Source of the DNA: Rotaria macrura
Taxonomy: Eukaryota > Rotifera > Eurotatoria > Philodinida > Philodinidae
Assembly (NCBI GenBank): GCA_900239685.1
Contig: OENT01000574.1
Location: 32,620-96,619, forward strand
DNA: 64,000 nt
Reading direction: 5' to 3'
A program made the translations under genes and the position numbers. Positions 14,401 to 23,788 of the stretch are shown in pieces. The notes beneath the pieces are model-generated. The model saw only the letters and a list, made by a program, of their open reading frames with translations. It was not told the DNA's origin and ran no database searches. Position 1 is the stretch's first letter, and each line of letters opens with the position of its first letter.

Positions 14401-14792
14401 ACGCACATCATTAGATACATATTGGTTGACATCGTCTTAACAACAAACGAGAGAAACTTTTTGGTTTATATCTATTAAGGCTATGACTCAGAAGAAAAGA
14501 AACAGAAGTCACATCTATGAAAAATATGTACAGATTATGTAGAAATGATGAAATATGTTTTTTTCTAAATTTTTTCCTTAATATAGAAAATCCATAAATC
14601 GAGCACTTGCAAGGTTATACGTCAAAGATGAAGAACTTGAATTGGCTAAAGTAAGTGTTAATATTATTCTTTTATCATTTTGTCTACCAACACTATGGTT
14701 TATAGGCTCGTCTGTTGCTTTATCATATGTGCCGTCTGTCACTCAAAGAAGGCCTTGAACTACTTGGCATTGAAGCATTGACTCGTATATGA
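5413..14792 (+). CDS. RARS2: Mitochondrial-type arginyl-tRNA synthetase, 18 exons
   Basis: Charges tRNA-Arg with arginine, by homology in the mitochondrion. Exons: 5413-5445, 5513-5634, 5722-5821, 5876-5959, 6024-6187, 6238-6377, 6428-6504, 6569-6641, 8156-8229, 8316-8527, 8586-8646, 8733-8812, 8887-9020, 11331-11505, 11574-11669, 13039-13113, 14587-14650, 14706-14792. They total 1851 nt (616 aa; human RARS2 is 578). The class I HIGH motif reads HTGH at about residues 177-180, followed by [12 protein letters not shown]. The KMSKS region is degenerate (QTRKGK, about 423-428), as in RARS2 rather than cytosolic RARS1. The C-terminal DALR anticodon-binding domain ends [13 protein letters not shown], resembling the RARS2 terminus. 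No mitochondrial targeting peptide is obvious at this start, so exons 1-2 are the least certain part. Four introns exceed 1.3 kb; the others are about 50-75 nt. Confidence 0.93.
6642..8155 (+). other. Long RARS2 intron 8
   Basis: A 1.5-kb intron between clear GTAAAT and TTCAG splice sites. It contains one stop-free plus-strand stretch of 119 codons (6888-7247) with no initiating ATG near its start and no family I recognise. Otherwise it is AT-rich non-coding sequence. Confidence 0.7.
9021..11330 (+). other. Long RARS2 intron 13
   Basis: A 2.3-kb intron bounded by GTAAAA and TTTCAG. It contains short open frames without family signatures, a TA dinucleotide run near 9784-9798, and a slightly GC-richer patch around 10140-10300. 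No mobile element was recognised. Confidence 0.65.
11670..13038 (+). other. Long RARS2 intron 15
   Basis: A 1.4-kb AT-rich intron between GTAAGG and TTCTAG. No coding exon, RNA gene or repeat was recognised in it. Confidence 0.65.
13114..14586 (+). other. Long RARS2 intron 16 hosting the antisense gene
   Basis: A 1.5-kb intron between GTAAGT and ATATAG. Besides the antisense gene candidate it holds a (TTA)n-like low-complexity run near 14127-14150 and serine-coding pyrimidine-rich sequence near 14210-14270. I read these as simple sequence. Confidence 0.65.
13418..13780 (-). CDS. Small nested gene candidate, possibly GFRP-like
   Basis: A 120-aa frame on the strand opposite RARS2, inside its intron 16. 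The frame is open further upstream to 13846. I chose the ATG at 13780 because a good acceptor (CTGTTGCAG) lies just 5' of the longer frame, so the leading codons may be UTR or joined to an upstream exon. The first 25 residues are Ser/Thr/Ala-rich. The rest looks folded: a hydrophobic strand (SLIVLVSYP), then [20 protein letters not shown], a Gly run (TGGGG) and a C-terminal HYIFIRKRE. The PP-x-helix-LGY-L-TG-G order loosely resembles the C-terminal half of GTP cyclohydrolase I feedback regulatory protein, with an insertion. That family call is weak. A retained intronic frame without function remains possible. Confidence 0.4.
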   Translation of the reverse strand: MASSDPTGTVVAASSSDSVSGRMDVVSLIVLVSYPKHYRIFAEKELVYEILPNAAESSFVWFGNYSAEKDEHPPVYMDVISRMIRLGYHMLGATGGGGNPAIGDNMSTHTSHYIFIRKRE

Positions 14793-15627
14793 TTTGTTTT
14801 TTGTATTTTTTTTTCTGTTTTTGAAAATAAATAAAAACAAAATGACACTTTTTTGTCGTTAGATGAGAATATTCATTGTAGAATGTGAAGCATCAAAACA
14901 AGAAGCGTGCCTGTAGCTTTAAATAAGGATATCAATGTATACTGTCAATAATGAAAAAAATAGATACGTCTTCTAGTCTCCATTCAGTGATACTAAGATA
15001 AGAATGGTATATGTGAATATCGAGTGTTAAAAAAATAAACAACCACAGAAATCTAATATGATACGATCATCTTACCAATGAAAGATGTACTGCTGATAAC
15101 TATGCCTATTGACAAATATTGATTTCATAATTATCTTGTTGTATACAGTCAAAAGTCGATTTATTTGTATCGTTGTCTATGTTTTGATAACATTTTGAAA
15201 ATATTAAGTGTGAACATTTCATGTTTATCGAAATAAAAATGAATCATCTTTCAAGATCATCATGCTTAGAGATGTTCACATACCAATGCAGTGTAAAGTT
15301 AACATGACATCGACAAGAATATTTTTAGTGTACATAAGAAATATTTTTGACATGAACAATAACAACAGGTGATAGGCTCGTTTTTTCTTATTATTATTTG
15401 TCATCTTTATTTTTGTAAGCAATTTTCATTTCGAAATAAAGATTATAACTTTGAACGATTCAATCAACTATTAGTTTTCAAAAAAGATAAAGAATAGTTC
15501 CTAATTTAATAAGCATTCGTCAAATTAAATATTGCAACGAATAAGTTTTCATTGGAATTTTATTTTCAAAACTGTTGTATATTTTTACAAGAAAACAAAA
15601 GCAAACGTTCAAGTTCATCTCGATTAT
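14793..15627. other. Convergent intergenic spacer
   Basis: 835 nt between the ends of RARS2 (+) and the Tctex1 gene (-). It is AT-rich, with several AATAAA/TTTATT hexamers suited to two opposed 3' ends. No coding content was seen. Confidence 0.6.
14826..14831 (+). terminator. Candidate polyadenylation signal of RARS2
   Basis: AATAAA occurs 33 nt after the RARS2 stop codon, in a T-rich context. This is a typical distance for a short 3' UTR in a compact genome. Confidence 0.5.
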
Positions 15628-16413
15628 TCAAAGATCTACAAAGCACATAAATATAACCATAAGTATATCACAATCAATTCCTTGCATTTTAATCGTTATG
15701 GAATTATCTGTACGTATGTTCCATAAACATCTTGATGCAACTTGTAAGCCAGTGGAAGTTTTGGGGAAAACAGTAAGTTGAACAACAATTTTATACCGTT
15801 CACTATCATCAACTTTTGATGATAATAAATAAGATTTTATTTTTGCTCGTACAAGATTACCCAAAATCGTTAATTTTTCTTTATACGTATCATCAGAATC
15901 AAATTGTATGCATTTCGAATGTGTCAATATGTTTATATCTTGTTCGATTTCATATTTTAATTCAAACCATTTCACTGAACGTCTATTTTTCGATAGATAA
16001 TTATTGAATTTCGATGGAATTTTAGTGTTGATCAGAGGTTGACCGGTGTTCACCTTAGATTGCGTATTTTTAATGATTGGTTTTTGTTTTGTATGAGAAC
16101 TATTCGTTACATGAATTGATGAAGAGTCCCGAGATAATCTTGCCATATTAGTACTTAGTATAACATGTTTAGCAGCATCGTGCATTACTGAACTGGATTT
16201 TGTTGAAAACGATGCTATCGATTTATAGTTAGTTGATGTTACTCTATGATCATTGACTGAAATCAACTTTGATGTTTGATTCCTTCCGATTGATGGAAGT
16301 AAATTCGGATAATTTTGTTTTAATTGATGAGGTAGAATATGTTTAGCTGTCCGACTACGTTCACGATTTAGTTGTACAGAAGAAATACGAGTTTTGTCAA
16401 CATGATGTTTCAT
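15628..16413 (-). CDS. Tctex1-type dynein light chain domain protein
   Basis: 261 aa in a single exon. Residues 1 to about 145 are basic, Ser/Thr/Asn-rich and probably disordered. Residues from about 148 to the end match the Tctex1 (DYNLT) fold: a helix region around KYEIEQDINILTHSKC, then RYKIVVQLTVFPKTSTG, then the family signature SRCLWN followed by TDNS. The long disordered N-terminus plus C-terminal Tctex1 domain is the layout of the TCTEX1D/DYNLT4-DYNLT5 group, which is linked to axonemal or cytoplasmic dynein, rather than the short canonical DYNLT1/3. The final strand is odd: it ends ILMVIFMCFVDL where relatives usually carry a small/aromatic pattern. An upstream non-coding or short coding exon cannot be excluded. 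The domain call is firm; the exact orthologue is not. Confidence 0.8.
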   Translation of the reverse strand: MKHHVDKTRISSVQLNRERSRTAKHILPHQLKQNYPNLLPSIGRNQTSKLISVNDHRVTSTNYKSIASFSTKSSSVMHDAAKHVILSTNMARLSRDSSSIHVTNSSHTKQKPIIKNTQSKVNTGQPLINTKIPSKFNNYLSKNRRSVKWFELKYEIEQDINILTHSKCIQFDSDDTYKEKLTILGNLVRAKIKSYLLSSKVDDSERYKIVVQLTVFPKTSTGLQVASRCLWNIRTDNSITIKMQGIDCDILMVIFMCFVDL

Positions 16414-18073
16414 TTTTGTTGTTTCATTGTGTGTTATCCTTGTAATTAAAAGAAAAAATTAAAATAATATTTTATAGAAAACACGACGAAAAGAGATAGC
16501 ATTCAAACAAATGTCATTCATTTCAATTCAAATATATACTCCCATCAATGAACATAAACAGGGTGTTCAAAACTTGTCAAAATATCACATACCATGGTTT
16601 ATTCAGATATTGTTTGCTTATATCGACCATTTTTCAAATTTCGATAACGCTCGTCGCTTGATGAAAACAATTCAACGATGTAAACGATAAAGCTGAAATG
16701 ATGGAAGAAATATAACTAGATGCGCTTTTATGAGTATGACATCATTGAGAAGCTCTATAGTGAAAGAATGAATTGTATTTTTTTTTGATTAATAAAATTT
16801 AAGATGACTTAAAAAATGCTTGCAATAGATTATTGTCGAATACAGTGAAAAATCGAAAAAGTCCTGCCCCTTTTTTTCTATAAAAACATTTTCAAAAAAA
16901 AAACGAAAAGAAATACTAAAACGACGATAGATGAGTATGTTAGTGTAGGGTACTTATTTACTTTTCTTCATACGCAATTGACCGCCTAAAGGAGAATGGG
17001 AATCGTTTAGGTTCTTACAGTCAAAAATATCACATTTCTTGCATTATTTAGAGAAGTTTTTGGTTATATTTTATGCTTGATTCTATTCTAACTATTCGCT
17101 AAAATAACTCTTGTCTATTTTGAATCCTTCGACATTTAGTTACAATTTGTTATAAAACATTGGTATTGACGAGGTTAATAAAAATATTCATTTGAATAAA
17201 GTAACATCTAATAAGACACAGAAGATCCAATGTCGAATGGCGTATGTTTGAAATTATGAAGGAAATATTTGCTTTTGAAAATTGTTATTACTTTCGTATC
17301 TTGAAATGTATGAAATTCTTTTGATGTGGAAAAAATGAGAAATAAGTTCAGTAGTCCTATTGTTATTTGTATTGTATCACGAAAATTCATCAAGTATGAT
17401 TTGTTTCTTGTTTTTCAGAAAATTCCGATGTCTCTGACATACCAAAAGCATTTAAATCGAAAAAATTTCTTCATGACTTCTCGTTGAATAACTCCTCCGG
17501 TAATTATTTGTCAAACCATTTAGTTTTTTTGACTCATCTATTAATCAATCTGGTAGTGTTTCAATGTCTGTAAGATTATTTTATAAAAAAGCAAACAAAT
17601 TATGCTACGTCTAAGCCAGTTATTATGCATATATGTATTCCTTTGTACACAGTTACAAGATGTAATGAAATCGTATGCCTCTTCTCTTTTGTCTTCGTTC
17701 TGAGCAACAAAAATATGTACATAACATTGAATAAATACCTAAATATGTTGTTCAGTCACTGTTTGCTTTCATAAAGAAAGAATAACAATTCAAGATATTT
17801 GTACGCGGGCTTCAAAAATGGTGCATAACAACCCAGAAACCTTGCTACATACATAAATACATAGGAATGTTTCTCCATTAAACGAAATTAATTACTTTCA
17901 TGCGTCAACTAAGGTCACCCGTGATAGTTGGTTTTTCTTTGTACTTTTTCTATCGGTAGTATTGAGAAAAGACATACGGTTTAATATTCATTTTTATTTT
18001 TGAATGTGACAATGGAAAATAATTCACACGAAAAGAAAGAATCATGTGTATTTTATATCATTTTTTTTTAACA
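16414..18073. other. Intergenic stretch, one orphan exon-like piece
   Basis: Mostly AT-rich non-coding DNA between two minus-strand genes. At 17419-17500 (+) a short open piece lies between an acceptor-like TTTTTCAG and a GTAATT donor, but nothing joins to it on either side. TTTATT hexamers near 17990-18000 could be the carboxypeptidase polyadenylation signal on the minus strand. Confidence 0.5.
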
Positions 18074-19824
18074 TTAACCATAAACTTTTCCTTCGATATA
18101 TTTCAATAGAGCTAATTCGCCAGCCAATGTTTCTTTGCCACTTGGAATAATTTGATTTTCAGGTAACAAAAATCCATATTCACCTAATGATAAATAACAT
18201 TTAATAGGAATTCATTTACACATGAAAGAAAAGCAATAATAAAAAAACACTCACCAGTATCTCGAAGTTCTACAGCATAACTGAATGTGATGTTAGCAGT
18301 GCCGAATGTCCAATCGACTGTATTACCTGATGCAATGTATATAGTTGCACCGATATTGCCATGAACATATTCAGTACCTTGAAGAAAATTTAATGAATAT
18401 CAAAATTTTCAATTATTTCTTACCAAATACAGCACCAAGTGCTTTAACAGCATCAGCTGATCCATCATCTTGTAATTTAAATTGAGTCGGTTTTTTTGTT
18501 GTATAGCCTACGAATAATACGTACACGAAAATGGATGAGTTCAATGTCGATATTTACCCCATGGTGTCATCCATAATTGAGAGTATGAATGAAAATTAAT
18601 ATAATGCACAATTGTATTCTTATTATCACCAATAAATTTTGCTACTTGTGCTGTTTCAACTTCTGAAAATGGTTTACTACCACAATAGGTATCATCACAT
18701 GGATCATGCGAAGCACCACCTAGAAAACAGTGTAAAAGTATAATACAAAACAAATGATAAATGAAAAAAACCGGCCGACCTTCACACCAGTGATAATCCC
18801 AATTACGATTTGGATCAGCACCAATACAACCCGGTTGTGATGTTTTACTTCGAGTTTTGCGCCATAATCGATCTGAGAAGAAGAAGAAAAGAACGATGTG
18901 TATCTTTGTCATGCACCGTACACTTCTACTGTCTACCTTTTGTCCATGTATATGCGTAACCATCGACATTGAAGACAGGTAAAATATAATAATCGAATTG
19001 ATCCACGAAATGAGTAATCACTGGATCTGTACCATAACTTGATAAAAGTGAATGAGCTATGTAGATAACTGTTGCTGGACTAATCCATTCTCTTGCATGG
19101 ATGCCTATAGAAAAATATATTTGAAGAAAAAAGAAAAGAAAAAAAAACTTATCATATACCTCCGTCCCACCAAACAGCTTTCTTTTGATTTACTGGTGTA
19201 CCATCAAGTTTCACTGCTGTTTTATTCGATGATATTTTCAAACCTTTCATATTACGTTTTTCATAAGATTGTCCGACTTGAAACGATGTAGCCAATGCTG
19301 GATATGTCTGTACCATTTTATCGATCCATGTGTCAATGTCTTGAATTGTATGATATTTATCGTAAGCAAAATCATCAGCAATGACAGATGATGGTTGTAA
19401 TTTATGAATTAATTTTTGTCGTTGAATAACGGAACCAATATCTTGCATGATCACATTAAATTTTACTTTCATATCATCAGACGATAAAAATTGAGCAAAA
19501 CTATCGATAGACTCGGGTGCTACACTAACATCAATCTAATTAAAATGGAGAGAAAAAAGAAACTTATGTATTCATCTGTGTGAAATCGAATATTAATGAT
19601 GTAGTAAAATGTACCGGAATATTCATACGAAATTCTTCAGACCAAAAGTTAATATTCTGTTGATATGCTCTACGACTAAAATCAAGTAATTTAGCAACTT
19701 GTTCATTGTTTGCAACATGTAAACGCCATAATTGATATTTGGAATACGATTTGAAAGCGTCAACATTCAACTGAATAGTCGCTAATAGACACACAGCGAC
19801 AACAGAAGACACTAGCATCTTCAT
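18074..19824 (-). CDS. Secreted M14 zinc carboxypeptidase (A-type), 8 exons
   Basis: Removes C-terminal residues from peptides; probably a secreted digestive zymogen. Exons in transcript order: 19824-19615, 19535-19160, 19104-18937, 18872-18780, 18719-18558, 18507-18424, 18377-18255, 18183-18074 (1326 nt, 441 aa, close to procarboxypeptidases). A signal peptide covers about residues 1-23 (MKMLVSSVVAVCLLATIQ...). The M14 propeptide follows, then the catalytic domain. Zinc ligands are seen in HAREW (H198, E201) and NFHSYSQ (H326). The catalytic Glu lies in VELRDTG (E401). The specificity pocket carries Val at the position of bovine CPA Ile255 (segment ASGNTVDW), which predicts A-type preference for hydrophobic or aromatic C-termini rather than B-type basic ones. 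All active-site elements are intact. The exon 4 donor is GTCGGC, weaker than the other donors. Confidence 0.94.
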
Positions 19825-22576
19825 GTCTGTAAGAAAAATAAAACGATGAATGGAATAAGTAATCATTAATACGAATATTTATACGAACTTTAATATCATA
19901 AAAGATATCAGAATAGAAAAAAAAGATAACATCTGTGTTGTTTGATAATAAGAAAAAGTGGTAAAATGAAATAGAAAATGCTCGTCAGCATGATGAAATG
20001 ACAAACTTCAAATGAAATGAAAAAAAAGATCCTTGAAATATTACCATAAAAACTAGGTGAATACACAAACAAATTCATGATAAAGTGTTTCTACTAATAA
20101 TATATAGATTAAAAGCAGTTTTCATAACAGACTTCAAACAAAACCAATAACAATGGTTACCCTTGTTAATACTGAAGTCTTGAGAATAAAATTTTATTTT
20201 ATTTTTTTATAAACTTATACATTCGAATCTGTAATATAATATGTTTAAGATTTTTCTTTGTCATTGATATTTTCATGTTGCACACAACAAAAGGGAATGT
20301 TCTACATTTTCATGAGGTGACACGATGGTTCTCTTCGAAATATGAAACAATTGATGTTGAAAAGAAAACAGTAGATACAACATTATGGTATGCTGCAGTT
20401 ACTCTATTTTTTCTAAAAATCTAACCTAAAAGGATCTTAGAATTGTTTTTTAGTTTCGATATTATTCATGACCAAGATTCAGCATTTGTATGTTATTTTT
20501 TTCGTTAAACATTTTTATGATTTTTTTCAATTTCTACCATATGTCTGAATCTGATGAATTAGACAATATACTCCTCGGTTCTTTCTGATTCGTATTTAGA
20601 ATTTGGTTTAGTTGAGTGTAATGAACAAGCGTTATCGAGATAGATAGACTAGATTCTGAGAGTTCACGTCTCAAGAAAAAGATATGTTTCCAATTGAAAA
20701 TAAAGCATATTCTTCTAAACATTCAGATATGTTCTATTATCTGATCTTCATATGGTAAAATCCAACTGTGTGCAGTGGAACTATTTTTGGATATAGTTAC
20801 TCTTGTAATTAGTTCTTCTTCAGATACAACTGAAAGTTTTTCGTCTATCAAATATCGAACGAAAGCATCGACTAGAATCGATTCAATGTAGAACAACAAA
20901 ATATAGCTTCGATTCTAACTATCGATCTAATTAGTTAGTTCACATCTTTATTGTAGTTGTTAATTTTCTGTGTGTATGTTCTACACGAATATACATGTAT
21001 ATGCAAAATGAATCTTTGGAAAGAATAAGGAATGTATGTCAATTAACATCCTATCCGATACTAGATGTATTTTTTCTTAGATATGATACTATTTTGAAAT
21101 CGATTGAGAAACGAAAACAGATGGTTGACACACAAGGACATGGAGTTATGTAAGTTCCCATCGAGTCAATAGCTGAATTAGAGCTTTACAAAACTCACTT
21201 GAAAATTTATTGAATAAGAGACAAAACTTTGATTGATTACATTTCATGTTGATTTGAAGAAGAAAACTCTTGACATACTAGACAAACATATTGTTAATCA
21301 ATCGTAGAAATACTTTGCAAATGATATTTCGCCACGTATTTTTAAATTTAAAGTCGATTTTATTTAATTTTTCTTTGAAACTAGAATTGATATATTATTA
21401 ACACTGTTGTCAAGATTATTCTTGTAATTAATTTGACCATCGAAATAATATTCATTTAGTTTGTTGTTTACGCAGTTTCTTCTCTCGTTCGATTGATAGT
21501 TTTTCTAATCAATAAATAAATGCTTCATATATGTAGGTTGGATGAAGAGAATCTCAAAATTGGTCTTTCAAGAAATTGTATCCAATATGATATACTATAT
21601 TCATTGTGTCTTTTCACAAAATACTTCAGTCGATTTCTTTCTGTGTGTATGATACAATTGAAGAAATAATTTTAATACGCAAACGTACAAGTGAATAAAA
21701 TTGACTGTTGATCGATGCTATTTTTGGAGGCTATAGATTTTATTCTAGATGTTCAATGTTAGATGCAACGATGATATTAATATAGCATTGTGTTCGATCA
21801 ATAATTGCTACTTATCTTTACACCAGACTACATTGACAAACAAACACTTCTCTTATTAAACTTTATTCTAACCCACATTCGAAGTAAGTTCGTCTTTCGA
21901 TACTATTCACAGATGCATATCGTCTGTGTTTCATAGTATGTTTCAAGTTTATGATACTTACATTTTCCATCAAACTATATCAGAAGAAGGCCGAACACAT
22001 GAGCAGATTAGTACTGTACACTGTGGTAATAATTGTAGCTAATATTCTCGGGATGCATATGATGCCTTCTTCTGTAAGAGAGATAATGATTCTGCTTCGG
22101 ATATAAGATTAACATAACTAATGTCCATATTAGCGGCTTATTTCTGTTGATTCTATCAATGACTGATACGTAACAGATTTAATTGAGAATAAATAATGAT
22201 AACATCCTAGAACATGAGTGATGTACCGTCTGACCTTCTTTGTGAAGATCAAAAATCTTTTAAATCAATGAACCACTACTGATTACAATCAGTTAGAGAA
22301 AACGTCTTAAAAAGAATACAGGAGAAAATTGAAAACTTTCGTAGGCTTGTTGAAGCCTTCAACGTTCAACCCTTTTGAAAAATCAATGACATAATGAGTT
22401 TGTTGATGATGCTGTAGGTATTCTATTCGCTTTACAAAATGAATTTCTACTCGTATCATCGATAGATCAATACTGTTGCACTGAATAGACTAATTCATTC
22501 GAGAGAAACACCTATTTGTTGGATTTCTTCAAGATTAATTTTAACAGAGTTTTATCGAATTACAAGAATATATCTT
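19825..22576. other. Intergenic stretch, nothing recognised
   Basis: 2.75 kb of AT-rich sequence between the 5' end of the carboxypeptidase gene and the 3' end of the dioxygenase gene. Open frames are short and lack splice-linked partners. It presumably includes the carboxypeptidase promoter. Confidence 0.6.
19827..19842 (-). promoter_or_regulatory. Acceptor-like site upstream of carboxypeptidase start
   Basis: On the minus strand a pyrimidine tract ending in TTCTTACAG lies 2 nt before the start ATG. This fits a 5'-UTR intron end or a trans-splice acceptor. Confidence 0.5.
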
Positions 22577-23788
22577 TTATTCGTTCATTCTAGCTTCTTG
22601 AGTTTGAAGTTTCATTACATTTCGCACTTGTCGTTCGTACTCGGCTTGATCTAAAACTCGTTGATTTCTCTTCTCACGAAAACGTGTACGTGCGTAACTT
22701 GAATTCCATGGTTGGAAACCATACAATTTTTTGCCTAATTCAGTCAATTGAAATGTGTCAGGTAAATCTTGCTTCGTCAATGGAAAAGGACGTACAGCTT
22801 CGTCTGTTATTGGTGCCATATGCAAATATTGAACGATTCTCATACGATTCGAATTATTCGGATAGTTTCCGTGTGGTAATCGACTGTCCCATACAAGTAA
22901 GCTACCTTTACGTATTGGCATACGTTGAATATATTGACGTATGGAATCATCTATCGGAATTTGAACTGTTGTCGGATCACCGCCTTGATTGGTATCGAGA
23001 CAAAGCTGTTGATTGTGTTTTGCCCATGTAGAAATATAATGTTGAAAGCCGGGCACTGCATGAAAGCCACCGTCGTCCTCGTGGCAATCACCCAAAGCTA
23101 ATATCGCTTGTAATTTTCGTTTGCGCATACCATTGTTTGTTGATTGATTCTGGGCACAAAGTGGATCTCCACTAGACTGGAAAGGACCTTCTGCTACATG
23201 TTCAAAACCATACGTTGTTGAACGACCAGTCAATGGATTCATGTCTAAGTGAAGCCAATCCGATATTGTCTTCCAATTTTCTCTATCTTCAGTTTTATCC
23301 AGTGATGAAAAATAAATATTCTTCGTCGGTCGCATCAGACCAGCTCGTGTAATATTAACTATTAATTCGTGTTCACCAAAAAGTGTTCGAAACACTTTAT
23401 AAATATTTGGATTTTGTCGATTTTCACAGGCTTGTGGATATAGCCAACGATCATTCCCGAGTATACCCATCTTAGAAAAACTTGGCCATTTAAAAGCCCA
23501 TGTTTCGGGTTTATCTCGTTGAATATTATGATTGAACATTTCTTGCAGAAACCGCCATACATCATCTACACTACGTTCACATTCTTCGTTTGTGAGAACA
23601 TTTGCAACAACGACAACTCCATGTTTTTCGAAAAATTTCAAAATCTCATCTTCATGATCGATGTTGAACGACATAACGAATCCATCATCATCAATCGGAA
23701 GTGGTGCTGGTTGAAATGTTTCGTCGTCACCAGATGAAACATGAATTTCTGGAAGTGTAGGTAAATTTGCACTACTGGAAATACCCAT
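22577..23788 (-). CDS. Phytanoyl-CoA dioxygenase (PhyH)-family oxygenase, intronless
   Basis: 403 aa in one exon. The Fe(II)/2-oxoglutarate dioxygenase core is visible. An HxD pair lies in WLHLDMNP (H180, D182). The distal ligand is in DSRLPHGNYP (H306), with Arg at 315/317 as 2-oxoglutarate salt-bridge candidates. The segment between, GGFHAVPGFQHYIS, matches the PhyH core. The family hydroxylates diverse small molecules and lipids; the substrate here is unknown and I do not call it peroxisomal PHYH. The N-terminus MGISSS fits an N-myristoylation signal (Gly2, Ser6), which would place it on membranes. The last 50 residues are charged and probably helical. It stands alone as an uninterrupted gene among intron-rich neighbours, which raises horizontal or retro-copied origin. 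The stop codon lies inside an AATAAA hexamer. Confidence 0.86.
   Translation of the reverse strand: MGISSSANLPTLPEIHVSSGDDETFQPAPLPIDDDGFVMSFNIDHEDEILKFFEKHGVVVVANVLTNEECERSVDDVWRFLQEMFNHNIQRDKPETWAFKWPSFSKMGILGNDRWLYPQACENRQNPNIYKVFRTLFGEHELIVNITRAGLMRPTKNIYFSSLDKTEDRENWKTISDWLHLDMNPLTGRSTTYGFEHVAEGPFQSSGDPLCAQNQSTNNGMRKRKLQAILALGDCHEDDGGFHAVPGFQHYISTWAKHNQQLCLDTNQGGDPTTVQIPIDDSIRQYIQRMPIRKGSLLVWDSRLPHGNYPNNSNRMRIVQYLHMAPITDEAVRPFPLTKQDLPDTFQLTELGKKLYGFQPWNSSYARTRFREKRNQRVLDQAEYERQVRNVMKLQTQEARMNE

Noticed and set aside
5413..14792. Calling the synthetase cytosolic RARS1
   Set aside because: The HTGH context, QTRKGK in place of KMSKS, the length and the C-terminal GLELLGI ending fit RARS2 better.
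17208..17393. 61-codon minus-strand frame between Tctex1 and carboxypeptidase genes
   Set aside because: Short, no motif and no splice partners.
22684..23031. 115-codon plus-strand frame within the dioxygenase gene
   Set aside because: Shadow of the well-supported minus-strand PhyH coding sequence.
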